In this document: one piece after another, positions 1-8,690 of the stretch
Layout of the letters: each line of letters opens with the position of its first letter
Position numbering within the stretch: position 1 is the first letter of the stretch
DNA from: UBA8337 sp038143435
Lineage (GTDB): Bacteria > Pseudomonadota > Alphaproteobacteria > RS24
NCBI GenBank assembly: GCA_038143435.1
Contig: JAYQLX010000004.1
Coordinates: 124,001 to 188,000 of the forward strand
Direction of reading: 5' to 3'
Length of the DNA: 64,000 bases
Program-made: the position numbers and the translations under genes
The notes under the pieces: model-generated
Database searches by the model: none
The model's input: the letters and a program-made list of their open reading frames with translations, nothing else
Told to the model about the DNA's origin: nothing

Positions 1-482
1 AAGTTTTGCGCAATCAAATTCATCTGAATATTATGCGCGGCAATTTCAGCACCGGTTGACCTCACATAACCGACTTGCGCATGGCGCGCCGAACTATAGG
101 CGGTGATGCCGGCCATACCTTTCACGCCCGTGGCACTGCCATAAACGAGTATTTTGCCTTTTTGTCGCTCAACCATTTGCGGCAGCACCGCTTTGGTCAG
201 GCGATGCAATGGATGCACCATCACATCAAACATGGCCTGCCAAGTATCTTCGGGCATGTCAGCTGCAGCAATGCCGAGATTGGCCGGTGCCGCCAAATTG
301 GCCACCAGCACATCAATATGGCCGGTTTCTTCAATCAAAGCGGCGGCGCGCGCGGGGTCGGTCAAATCGCTTGTATCGGCAATAACCTCCGCCCCCTGCT
401 CTGCGAAGACTTCCAACGTTATCGGCCCCATATAGTCATCGGCCTGCGTGACCAAGACGCGCTTTCCTGTCAGTCGAGCCAT
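1..482 (-). CDS. Divergent short-chain dehydrogenase/reductase-like protein (3' end outside window)
   Basis: The first 160 residues are visible and the frame is still open at the window edge. The Rossmann order of an SDR is recognisable: an N-terminal VLVT strand, a mid-protein DVLVAN strand and a Tyr-containing helix followed by NIQMN. The hallmark motifs are degenerate: the glycine-rich TGxxxGxG turn reads TQADDYMG, NNAG reads NLAA, and the catalytic YxxxK is YSSAR (Tyr129, Arg133). The ATG overlaps the stop of the upstream glutathione transferase gene as TAATG, so the two are translationally coupled. Family membership is likely; whether it binds NAD(P) or catalyses anything is open because the catalytic Lys is replaced by Arg. 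Confidence 0.75.
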   Translation of the reverse strand, partial: MARLTGKRVLVTQADDYMGPITLEVFAEQGAEVIADTSDLTDPARAAALIEETGHIDVLVANLAAPANLGIAAADMPEDTWQAMFDVMVHPLHRLTKAVLPQMVERQKGKILVYGSATGVKGMAGITAYSSARHAQVGYVRSTGAEIAAHNIQMNLIAQN

Positions 483-1393
483 TAATTTCTTTCCTCAAAC
501 AAATAGCCGAGACGCGGATAATGCACCAATACATCACCGACTTGTTCATCTGTGCGTTTAACCGCCAAAGCTTCAGTTGTTGCCCACACAATTTCACCGA
601 CGGTTTCTTCTTGGCCATAATCATTCGGCTTAATGGCAATCATCTTCCCGACCGGCAAAGCCTCATCTTCAATCGCATCAGCCGGTGGCGTGTAATCGGG
701 CGCCGCATCACGCGCAACGGCCAGCGCATCGGCGGGCTGCATATCGCTGCGCTGTCCCTCCCCCATGTCGAGAATGCCCTTAAGCCATTTGGCAATCGCA
801 GGGTGTTTGTTCACCTCAGCCGCCAATGAAGGCGCGCTGCACGCAAAGTTCAAAACATGAAAAGTCGCGGCATCAGCCAGGGTAAAACGCTCGCCCAACA
901 TAAATGGCGTAGCCTCAAGCTGGCGGTTTATCATCTGTAAATCGAGCACAAACTGCGCCTTCACATGGTCAACCGGTAAAGCTGCCGCCAACACTTCAGG
1001 GCGTTGCATGGCGGCGCGGTCAACGAGAAAATCTTTCGGCACCAATTCACCGATTTCAAAAATACTCGGCGCAGCGGCGTGCGAGAACAGCCGATAATCG
1101 GCCCAATCGGCAAGCAACTCTGCCGCTCCCAGCAATGCGGGTGGCGTCAGCGGCGCGTCGGGATAACGCTTTTCAATTTCGCGTATCATCAGCTTGGTGT
1201 CGCAATAAATATGCGCGCCGATTTGCAGCACGGGAATTTTGCGATAGCCGCCGGTCAGCGGGGTCAGGTCGGGCTTCGGCGCAATCACGGGTTGCTCAAC
1301 CGCCTGCCATGCCAAATTCTTGAAGGCGAAAATACTTATGACTTTTTTCGAATAAGGCGACAGCGCATATTGATGCAATATGAGGTCAGTCAT
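482..1393 (-). CDS. Glutathione S-transferase family protein with C-terminal extension
   Basis: The protein has 303 residues. Residues 1-80 form a thioredoxin-like GST N-domain with a Ser-type active-site turn (SPYSKKV) and the cis-proline motif KIPVL. Residues about 100-215 are the helical GST C-domain, with the TLADAATFHVL helix. A further 80 residues (about 225-303) go beyond the normal GST length of about 220; they resemble a small appended beta domain that I do not recognise. The start overlaps the tauD-like stop as TAATG and its own stop overlaps the next SDR start the same way, so the three genes form one tight operon. The substrate is unknown; the neighbours suggest conjugation or isomerisation of an organic acid intermediate. 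Confidence 0.85.
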   Translation of the reverse strand: MTDLILHQYALSPYSKKVISIFAFKNLAWQAVEQPVIAPKPDLTPLTGGYRKIPVLQIGAHIYCDTKLMIREIEKRYPDAPLTPPALLGAAELLADWADYRLFSHAAAPSIFEIGELVPKDFLVDRAAMQRPEVLAAALPVDHVKAQFVLDLQMINRQLEATPFMLGERFTLADAATFHVLNFACSAPSLAAEVNKHPAIAKWLKGILDMGEGQRSDMQPADALAVARDAAPDYTPPADAIEDEALPVGKMIAIKPNDYGQEETVGEIVWATTEALAVKRTDEQVGDVLVHYPRLGYLFEERN

Positions 1394-2227
1394 TAGGCGG
1401 CAGCGTCAAAATAAGGCCGGTCTCCGGCAATCGTTACGCGCTCCATCACCCGCACTTCAGGATAATAATCCGACGCCGCAAAATGCTGGCAAGCGCGATT
1501 GTCCCAAAACGCCATCGACCCCGGCTGCCAGCTAAAGCGGCACTGCACTTCCGGGTTCCAAGCGGTTTTATACAGCTTGTCCAGCAGGTCAGCGCTTTCT
1601 TCCGGCTCCATATCGACAATGTGGTCGGTGAAAGCGGCATTGACATAAATCAGCCGCTCATTGGTTTCAGGATGCGTGCGCACCACCGGATGCACCATAG
1701 GCGGATATTTTTCGTGCAATTCTTCCGCTTGCTTGCCGAGGCGGCGGGCGAAGACGCGCGCAATATCATGCGAGGCAGAGAGGTTTTCAATCTTCTCTTT
1801 CACCTCGTCAGACAGGCGGTCATAGGCCATCACCATATTGGCGAACAGCGTGTCACCGCCGACCGGCGGCAATTCAATAGCGCGCAAAATAGAGCCGAGC
1901 GACGGCGCTTCGCCATGTCACATCAGAGTGCCAACGATTTTCCGCGCCGCGCGATTTCGGCCCATGCGCAATGCGCAGCACTTCCGGATTGGGCTGGTCT
2001 TTCGGCGTTGCCGGATGAATTTCCAAATCGCCGAACTGAGCGGCAAATTCAATATGCGCCTCTTGGCTCAAATCCTGATCGCGGAAAAATACCACGCGAT
2101 GCTGCAGCAAGGCCGCACGCACTTCCTCAATCAGCGTATCGTCAAATTTTGACAAATCGCAATCGAGCAATTCGGCACCGCAAGCCGGTGTTAATTGCTT
2201 GACGCGAAAACGACTGAATTCACTCAT
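1393..2227 (-). CDS. TauD/TfdA-family Fe(II)/2-oxoglutarate dioxygenase, frame broken
   Basis: Two frames join into one protein of about 278 residues. The N-terminal frame carries the first iron ligands (WHSD at about residues 98-101). The C-terminal frame carries the distal His (CQHFAASDYY) and the 2-oxoglutarate-binding Arg (RVMERVTI). The break lies near 1908-1913, where TGGCGAAGCG would read on perfectly as TGGCGCGAAGCG, i.e. a 2-nt loss from a CGCG repeat. A strong GGGGAGG Shine-Dalgarno lies upstream of the ATG at 2227. The family hydroxylates taurine, alpha-keto acids or aromatic ethers; the substrate cannot be told from sequence. It is the first gene of a three-gene operon with GST and SDR. 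Confidence 0.85.
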
Positions 2228-2346
2228 GAGAACCTCCCCTTTTGAAAGTCAGTTTGTAGGGAAAACGCGCTTGGGTCAATCACCTCTTCAATTCGCTTGG
2301 CGAGTTTGTTAGTTTCGACCCAACCATTCAAAGAAACGGATATATA

Positions 2347-3573
2347 ATGAGTGTTGTTGTTATCGGGGCCGGTCAGGCCGGCTTACAAACAATTATGAGC
2401 CTGCGCCAGGGTGGCTATGAAGATGCCATATAACGCTTATCGGTGATGAAGCTTATCTGCCCTATCAGCGCCCACCTCTGTCGAAAGCCTATCTGTCCGG
2501 CTAAATGCAGCGCGAGCGTCTGTTTTTGAAGCCGGAAGATTTTTACAGCGACAATAATGTGACGCTAAAACTCGAAACAGAGGTTGCAGCGCATTGACGC
2601 GGCGGCCAAAACCGTCGAACTGAATAATGGCGAGACACTGGCCTATGAGCATGCGGTGATTGCCACCGGCAGCCGCCCGCGCTTGCTTGATGTGCCCGGT
2701 CGCGACCTGCCGAATATTTTCGACCTGCGCGGCATGGCCGATATTGACGCCATGCAACCGCATTTTGAAAGCGGCAAAAAGCTGGTGGTGGTCGGCGGCG
2801 GCTATATCGGGCTGGAAGCAGCGGCGGTTGCCGCCGATATGGGCATGCAGGTGCATGTGCTGGAAGCCGCACCGCGCTTGCTGGCGCGCGTTGCCGAGCC
2901 GGAAATCTCAGCCTTTTACACGCGCCTGCATAAAGACCACGGCGTGACATTGGTAACAGAAAGCCAAATGACCGGCTTTGTCGGTGACGGCGCGGTGACG
3001 GGCGTTGAAATGGCAGATGGCAACATTATTGAGGCCGGTATCGTCATTACCGGCATCGGTATTTTGCCCAATATTGAATTGGCCGAAGCGGCAGGGCTGC
3101 AAGTCGATAAAGGGATTGTTGTTAATGAGCTGGGTCAAACCAGCGACCCGCATATTTTCGCCGCCGGTGATTGCACTTTGCACCCCAATGATTTACTGGG
3201 CCGCACCATGCGCTTGGAAAGTGTGCCCAATGCGATTGAGCAAGGCAAAGCGGTTGCCTCGGCCATTTGCGGTGCGCCCAAACCCTATCATCAAGTGCCG
3301 TGGTTTTGGTCAGACCAATATGATGTTAAGCTGCAAATCGCCGGTGTGCCGACGCAAATCGACAATAAAGTGCTGCGCGGTGATGATGCGAGCAACAGCT
3401 TTGCTTGGTTTTACTTCACCGGCGATAAGCTGACCGGTGTCACCGCCGTTAACCGTCCGGCCGAGTTTATGGCCGGTCGCATGCTGATTGAAAAATCGCT
3501 GAAAGGCGAAGTGACCGCCGACCCTGCCAAGCTGGCCGATGAGGATATGAAACCGAAAGAGTGGTTGGCATGA
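2347..3573 (+). pseudogene. Ferredoxin/rubredoxin reductase-like FAD-NAD(P) oxidoreductase, disrupted near its N-terminus
   Basis: The corrected length is about 407 residues, normal for ferredoxin, putidaredoxin and rubredoxin reductases. The FAD dinucleotide fold (VVIGAGQAG) is at the N-terminus, the NAD(P) fold (VVGGGYIGLEAA) near residue 150, and the FAD-closing motif IFAAGDCTLHPN near 280, followed by the reductase C-terminal domain (FWSDQYDVKLQIAG). Three lesions sit in the first 240 bp: a 2-nt TA gain at 2428-2432, an in-frame TAA at 2502-2504 where Lys (AAA) is expected, and a 1-nt T gain at 2584-2585. From 2584 to 3573 the frame is clean. The stop overlaps the lipoprotein start as ATGA. 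The partner redox protein is not obvious; the globin-like gene downstream is a candidate. Confidence 0.8.
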
Positions 3574-3824
3574 AGCGCCTCGCCATCGCACTTGTCTGCG
3601 CCAGCCTGCTGGCGGCCTGTGCGACAGGCGATAAAGACGGCATTACCTCGCTTGATGACCCGAAATTTGTCAGCTGGTATAAGGCGGCATCGCCCTATGC
3701 ACGCACCGCCCTGTTCATCACCCTATGCGCTGCGCAGGGCTTCAATAATGGCTCTATCGAAATCAATCTCTGCATATCAAATATGCGCCGCGATGCGCGT
3801 ATCCGTGTTGAAGGCCGCTTGTGA
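3570..3824 (+). CDS. Small putative lipoprotein
   Basis: The protein has 84 residues. It has a basic N-terminus (MKRL), a hydrophobic core and a lipobox LAAC at residues 17-20, so the mature protein would start at Cys20 and be anchored to a membrane on the periplasmic side. The mature part has about 65 residues with two further cysteines (ITLCAAQ and INLCISN). I do not recognise the family. ATG at 3570 overlaps the flavoprotein stop (ATGA) and its own stop overlaps the globin start (GTGA), so all three are translationally coupled. GTG at 3561 is an alternative start, but the ATG gives the better signal peptide. Confidence 0.7.
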   Translation: MKRLAIALVCASLLAACATGDKDGITSLDDPKFVSWYKAASPYARTALFITLCAAQGFNNGSIEINLCISNMRRDARIRVEGRL

Positions 3825-4204
3825 GCGCACTGATTGAGCAAACATTGGCGCATTATGCCGAGCATCATTGCGACCCCTCTGAGGCAGCGTTTGCCAAGCT
3901 ATAAGCCGCCGACCCGAATTATCAATCGCTGTTTTTCCTTGATACGGATGAAGGCTTGCGGCGCAACATGATGCGCACCACGCTGGAGATTATCACCACC
4001 TATATTGATAATGCTTATGCCGCTGAAAACCTTGTCATCGGCGCGCGGCTCATTCACCTAACCTATGAGGTGACCGATGATTTCGATTTGTTTTTCCAAA
4101 TCACCCGCGATGTGATTGCCGAGGGCTGCGCCGATATTTGGACAGACGCCCACGCCGAAGCATGGAACGCCATGCTGAAAGATTTTGAAGCAGCGCGGGT
4201 TTAA
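3821..4204 (+). pseudogene. Globin-like protein with an in-frame stop at codon 28
   Basis: The open frame of 127 codons is interrupted only by TAA at 3902-3904, where Tyr (TAT) fits. Globin features seen are the A/B-helix pattern ending in LYAADPNYQSLFF, a D/E helix (DTDEGLRRNMM), a proximal-His-like segment HLTYEV (His79) in the F-helix position, and a C-terminal WT...AW pattern typical of the G/H helices. The GTG start overlaps the lipoprotein stop. The stop codon overlaps the convergent glutaryl-CoA dehydrogenase stop by 3 nt. The globin call rests on pattern, not alignment. If the TAA is a sequence error the gene is intact; if real, translation restarting at 3965 or 3968 would lose the A/B helices. 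Confidence 0.6.
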
Positions 4205-5385
4205 AAAGCAGCAATACCCGTAATGGCGCGGCCGAGGATGAGGGCGTGCACATCATGCGTGCCTTCATAAGTGTTGACCGTCTCGAGGTTAATGGCATGG
4301 CGCATGACATGATATTCACCGGCAATACCGTTGCCGCCATGCATATCGCGCGCTTGGCGCGCCACATCAAGCGCTTTGCCGACATTATTGCGTTTAACGA
4401 TAGAAACCATTTCAGGCGCGAAGCGGCCTTCATCCATCAGCCGCCCGACGCGCAGGCTGGCTTGATAGCCCAGCGCAATCTCTGACTGCATATCGGCCAA
4501 TTTCTTTTGGTAAAGCTGATTGGCGGCCAGCGGTTTATTGAACTGATGCCGCTCAAGGCCATAGTCACGCGCCGCTTCAAAGCAGAACTCCGCCGCCCCC
4601 ATCGCGCCCCAGCTAATGCCATAGCGCGCGCGATTGAGGCAGGAAAACGGGCCTTTCAGACCTTCGACGTCGGGCAATATGTTTTCTTCCGGCACGAAGA
4701 CATCTTCCATCATAATCATGCCGGTGATGGAGGCGCGCAGCGACAGCTTGTTTTCAATCTTCGGTGCACTCAACCCCTGCATGCCTTTTTCAAGAATGAA
4801 GCCTTTAATCTTGTCATCATGTTCGGCAGATTTTGCCCAAACGACAAACACATCGGCAATTGGCGCGTTGGAAATCCAAGTTTTGGAGCCGTTCAGCACA
4901 AAACCACCATCGGCCTTTTTGGCATGGGTGCGCATGCCTGCCGGGTCAGAACCGGCATCGGGCTCGGTGAGGCCGAAACAGCCGATATATTCGCCGCTGG
5001 CCAGCTTGGGCAGATATTTCTGCTTCTGCTCTTCCGAGCCGAAAGTATTGATGGGGTGCATGACCAAAGAAGACTGCACCGACATCATGGAGCGATAGCC
5101 GCTATCAATGGCCTCAACCTCGCGCGCCACCAGACCGTAAGAGACATAAGACGCGCCCGCCCCGCCATATTCCGGCTTAATGGTGACACCCAACAGGCCT
5201 TGCGCGCCCATTTCGGTGAAAATTTCCGGCGCGTCAGATTCATTGATGAACATATCGGTGACGCGCGGCAGCAAATTTTCCCGCGCATAGGCGCGCGCGC
5301 TATCGGCAATCATGCGCTCTTCTTCCATCAGTTGCTCGCTGAGCAGAAACGGGTCTTCAGCATTAAACTTTGCAATTTTTTCCAT
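4201..5385 (-). CDS. gcdH: Glutaryl-CoA dehydrogenase (acyl-CoA dehydrogenase family)
   Basis: The protein has 394 residues, the usual family length. It oxidatively decarboxylates glutaryl-CoA to crotonyl-CoA with FAD, passing electrons to ETF, in lysine, tryptophan and dicarboxylate breakdown. The order is an N-terminal helical domain, a beta domain with FGLTEPDAGSDP (flavin contact), and a C-terminal helical domain with QARDMHGGNGI. The motif TYEGTHDVHALILGRAITG carries the catalytic Glu (about residue 374) and is characteristic of GcdH rather than other acyl-CoA dehydrogenases. A transcription terminator at 5422-5457 separates it from the aldehyde dehydrogenase gene. It converges on the globin gene with overlapping stop codons. 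Confidence 0.93.
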   Translation of the reverse strand: MEKIAKFNAEDPFLLSEQLMEEERMIADSARAYARENLLPRVTDMFINESDAPEIFTEMGAQGLLGVTIKPEYGGAGASYVSYGLVAREVEAIDSGYRSMMSVQSSLVMHPINTFGSEEQKQKYLPKLASGEYIGCFGLTEPDAGSDPAGMRTHAKKADGGFVLNGSKTWISNAPIADVFVVWAKSAEHDDKIKGFILEKGMQGLSAPKIENKLSLRASITGMIMMEDVFVPEENILPDVEGLKGPFSCLNRARYGISWGAMGAAEFCFEAARDYGLERHQFNKPLAANQLYQKKLADMQSEIALGYQASLRVGRLMDEGRFAPEMVSIVKRNNVGKALDVARQARDMHGGNGIAGEYHVMRHAINLETVNTYEGTHDVHALILGRAITGIAAF

Positions 5386-5421
5386 GCTGCGACTATCTCA
5401 CATTCGCCAAAGGCTGAAAAA

Positions 5422-5457
5422 GAAAAAACCCGCATGCATCACAATGGCGCATACGGG
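5422..5457 (-). terminator. Rho-independent terminator after the aldehyde dehydrogenase gene
   Basis: On the minus strand CCCGTATGC pairs with GCATGCGGG (9 bp, one G-T pair) around an 11-nt loop, followed directly by six T. It lies just past the aldehyde dehydrogenase stop and just upstream of gcdH, insulating the two minus-strand genes. Confidence 0.8.
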
Positions 5458-5479
5458 CTTTTCCCCCTCCAGAAAGGGT

Positions 5480-6936
5480 TTACTTCTTAATAATGCCGGC
5501 CAGCATTTTGCGTGTTTTCTCGCCATAGGGCGGGCGCAGCGCGCCGGCAGCAAATTCAAACGGCGACTGACGGAAAACCGTCTTGGCATGGCTGAAATTG
5601 ATAAAGCCTTCATGGCCGTGATAAGCGCCCGTGCCCGACGGGCCAACGCCGCCAAACGGCGCATCGTCTTGCATGATATGCGTAATTACGTCATTCACCG
5701 TCACACCGCCCGAAGTGGTGGAGTTGATGACTTTATCTTCTTCAGCCTTATTGTCGCCGAAATAATACAGACCCAGCGGACGGTCATGGTCATTGACATA
5801 ACCAATCGCTTCATCGGTGGTTTTGTAAGATTTGACCGGCAAAATCGGGCCGAAAATTTCTTCCTGCATGACTTTCGTATCTTCGCCCGGCTCAACAATA
5901 ATGGTCGGCGGGATTTTGTGATGCGGCTGCTGCGAGAAATCCTCATTGGCCGGATTAATCTCAACAATCTTGGCACCCTTTCGCGCGCATCGTCCAGATA
6001 GCCTTGCAAACGGTCATAATGGCGCTGATTGACCACTGATGTGTAATCGGGATTGTCTTTCAGCGTCGGGAACATGGTTTCCACCGCGTCAGATGCTTCC
6101 GCGACAAACTCATCAACCTTGCCTTCCGGCACCATGACATAATCAGGCGCGAGGCAGATTTGACCGGCATTCAAAGTTTTGCCTGTCATCACACGAGCCG
6201 CAGTTTTTTTGAAGTCGGCGCTATCTGAGACAATCACCGGCGACTTCCCGCCCAATTCAAGCGTCACCGGCGTCAGGTTCTCGGCTGCAGCGCGCATAAT
6301 ATGCGAGGCAATGGCCGTTGCGCCGGTGAACAGCAGATGGTCAAACGGCTGCTTCGCAAAAGCGGCACCGGTTTCCGGCCCACCCAGAACGACTGCAACA
6401 TCGCTTTCATCATAATATTTTTCGCACAATTCTTTAGTCAAAATCGCGCTTTGCACGGTAAATTCTGACGGTTTGATGATGGTGCGGTTACCGGCTGCGA
6501 AAATCGAGCCCATCGGGCCGAAACACAGATTGAACGGGAAATTCCACGGCACAACATTGCCGACACAGCCAAGCGGCTGATATTCAACGCGCGTGCTGGC
6601 ACCCAGCAGACCGAGCGGGAACATGGAATGGCGCTTGGAGGCTTTCATCCATTTGCGAACGTTTTTCTTGGCATATTTCAGCGCGCCCAGCGTGCCGCCG
6701 ACATCGGTTGCCAGCGTGCCTTCGGGGCTGCGATTGCCGAAGTCGGCCATCAGCGCATCAACCATAGCGTCGCCATTGTCAACAATCAGGGCAATGGTGC
6801 GGTCAATCAAATCAATGCGGCGCTCTGCCGTCATTGGCCCTTCGGCAATATGCGCCGCTTTTTGCATATCGACCAGACGACGAATATCGGCCTCTGATGT
6901 TTCCGGCAATTCCTGCATTGTTTCTGCTGCACTCAT
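5480..6936 (-). CDS. Coniferyl-aldehyde-dehydrogenase-type NAD(P) aldehyde dehydrogenase, frame broken
   Basis: The corrected length is 485 residues. The N-terminal frame holds the Rossmann region (VPWNFPFNLCFGP, KPSE), the general base (LELGGKSP) and the catalytic Cys (NAGQICLAPDY). The C-terminal frame resumes at EINPANEDFSQ and contains the EEIFGPILPV motif and the PFGGVGPSGTGAYHG signature. The C-terminal layout resembles coniferyl aldehyde dehydrogenases and fatty aldehyde dehydrogenases with a hydrophobic tail. The break is a 1-nt loss at 5979-5981 in an A/T homopolymer (GAAAGGG for GAAAAGGG). I chose ATG 6936 because GGGAGGA lies 5 nt upstream; the open frame extends to 6984 but without a ribosome site. 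The natural substrate is not determinable. Confidence 0.85.
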
Positions 6937-6984
6937 GGTGTCCTCCCAAAAAAACTTCATAAAGTAAATCAGATAATGTCGCAC

Positions 6985-7012
6985 TTGCCAATAGGGCGAT
7001 TGCCAGTATGGT
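6985..7012 (+). promoter_or_regulatory. Candidate sigma-70 promoter for the enoyl-CoA hydratase pair
   Basis: TTGCCA at 6985-6990 and TATGGT at 7007-7012 are separated by 16 nt, about 20 nt upstream of the AAGAGGAG ribosome site of the gene at 7034. Both boxes match at four or five of six positions, so this is only a candidate. Confidence 0.4.
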
Positions 7013-7033
7013 ATTTATCAAGAGGAGACCCAA

Positions 7034-7870
7034 ATGAGTGATGTAATTGAAAAAGAACTGAGTGATAGCGGAGTGCTGACCATACGCATGAACCGCCCCG
7101 ATGTTCTCAATAGCATGAACAGCGATATTGTTTTTGCCATGATTGATGCGCTGAGCGAAGCGGCGAATAATGACGCTGTGCGCGCCATTGTTTTGACAGG
7201 TAATGGCCGCGGCTTTTGTGCGGGCGCTGACCTTGCTGGCGGTAATTGGCCGTCTGAAGAAGGCATGTCGCCCGGCGATGTGACCGCCAATTCTATGGAA
7301 ATCGGCTTTAATCCAATGGTGCGCGCTGTTGTCGACAGCCCCAAGCCGGTTGTTACCGCAATTAACGGCATAGCCGCCGGTGGCGGCGTCGGTTTGGCCT
7401 TATCCGGCGATTTGGTGCTGGCCGCAGAAAGCGCCAAATTCCGCCTCGTATTCGCCCCTCAGCTGGGCATTATCCCCGATGTCGGCGCAAGCTGGCTGGT
7501 GCCGAATTTGGTCGGGCGCGCCCGCGCCAATGGACTGGCTCTGCTCGGCGACAATCTTGACGCCGCCACGGCGCTGGAATGGGGCATGGTGTGGGAAGTG
7601 CATCCCGATGACCAATTACTCGCCAAAGCGCAAGAATATGCCGAACGCATGGCGCAAAGCTCCATTACCGGCATTAAGGCGACCGTGCGTGCGCATGATA
7701 AAGCGATGTTGCAATCACTGCATGACCAGCTTGAATTTGAAAAGGAAGAGCAGCGTCATTATACCAATCAGCCGGTTTTCTTTGAGGGCGTGAAAGCCTT
7801 TATTGAAAAACGCAAACCGAATTTCCGCGAGATTGAAGCCGAAATGGCAAAATCCGCGAACGACAAGTAA
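7034..7870 (+). CDS. Enoyl-CoA hydratase/isomerase family protein, PaaG-like (copy 1)
   Basis: The protein has 278 residues of the crotonase fold. The first oxyanion-hole segment is GNGRGFCAGADL and the second is NGIAAGGGVGLAL. The classical hydratase Glu pair is not present: the first position is Gln (APQLG) and the second is Gly (RANGLAL). Instead an Asp occurs in GIIPDVGASW, as in PaaG and delta3,delta2-enoyl-CoA isomerases, where this Asp is catalytic. It therefore probably hydrates or isomerises an unsaturated acyl-CoA. A strong AAGAGGAG site precedes the ATG. A close paralogue follows after 11 nt, so both are co-transcribed. Confidence 0.88.
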   Translation: MSDVIEKELSDSGVLTIRMNRPDVLNSMNSDIVFAMIDALSEAANNDAVRAIVLTGNGRGFCAGADLAGGNWPSEEGMSPGDVTANSMEIGFNPMVRAVVDSPKPVVTAINGIAAGGGVGLALSGDLVLAAESAKFRLVFAPQLGIIPDVGASWLVPNLVGRARANGLALLGDNLDAATALEWGMVWEVHPDDQLLAKAQEYAERMAQSSITGIKATVRAHDKAMLQSLHDQLEFEKEEQRHYTNQPVFFEGVKAFIEKRKPNFREIEAEMAKSANDK

Positions 7871-7881
7871 GTGAGGAAGCC

Positions 7882-8688
7882 ATGAATTTTGAATATGATT
7901 TATTGAAGCTGGATATTGAAAACAATATTGCCACGCTGACTTTTAACGACCCCGATAGCCTCAATGCGATGAGCGCGCCGATGCTGTCATCAATGGATTT
8001 GGCGCTCGACGAAATTGAAAATCCCGATAATGGCGTGCGCGCCTTGATTGTGACCGGTGCCGGTCGCGGTTTTTGTGCCGGTGCCAATGTCGCGCGCATG
8101 GATGGCGATGGCGGCGAAAAACGCAATCGTCAACCCGATGCCGGTGAAGGTTTGGAAAAAATTTATCACCCGCTGCTGCGCCGCTTTCGCAATCTGCATT
8201 GCCCGATTGTGTCAGCCGTAAACGGCCCATGCGCCGGTGTCGGCATGAGCTTTGCGCTGATGGGCGATATGGTTATCGCCAATGAAAGTGCTTTCTTCTT
8301 GCAAGCTTTCCGCCGCATCGGTCTGGTGCCGGATGGCGGTGCGACCTATTTGCTGCCGCGCCTTGTCGGCATGGCACGAGCCCGCGAATTGACCATTATG
8401 GGCGACCGCCTGCCGGCCAAAACCGCTTTGGAATGGGGGCTTATCAACCGCGTGGCTGCTGATGATAAATTGCTCGACGAAGCCGGTGCGCTGGCTGCCG
8501 AATTGGCGCAAGGCCCGCATTCGCTGAAGCTTATCCGCAATCTGCTGTGGGAAAGCATTGATGCCAAATATGAAGAGCAGCTGAATAATGAGCGGCAAGC
8601 GCAACGCACGGCCAGTCGCACGGACGACTTCAAAGAAGGTGTCACCGCCTTTAATGAAAAGCGCGACGCGAACTTTACCGGTAACTAG
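7882..8688 (+). CDS. Enoyl-CoA hydratase/isomerase family protein, PaaG-like (copy 2)
   Basis: The protein has 268 residues of the crotonase fold. The oxyanion-hole segments are GAGRGFCAGANV and NGPCAGVGMSFAL. The catalytic-type Asp is in GLVPDGGATYLLPRLVG, a pattern typical of PaaG/PaaB and enoyl-CoA isomerases. It follows copy 1 with a short gap and a GTGAGGAAG ribosome site. With gcdH and the aldehyde dehydrogenase nearby it points to an aromatic or dicarboxylic acyl-CoA degradation cluster, though no ring-cleavage gene lies in the window. It is convergent with gatB, with 2 nt between the stop codons. Confidence 0.88.
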   Translation: MNFEYDLLKLDIENNIATLTFNDPDSLNAMSAPMLSSMDLALDEIENPDNGVRALIVTGAGRGFCAGANVARMDGDGGEKRNRQPDAGEGLEKIYHPLLRRFRNLHCPIVSAVNGPCAGVGMSFALMGDMVIANESAFFLQAFRRIGLVPDGGATYLLPRLVGMARARELTIMGDRLPAKTALEWGLINRVAADDKLLDEAGALAAELAQGPHSLKLIRNLLWESIDAKYEEQLNNERQAQRTASRTDDFKEGVTAFNEKRDANFTGN

Positions 8689-8690
8689 GC

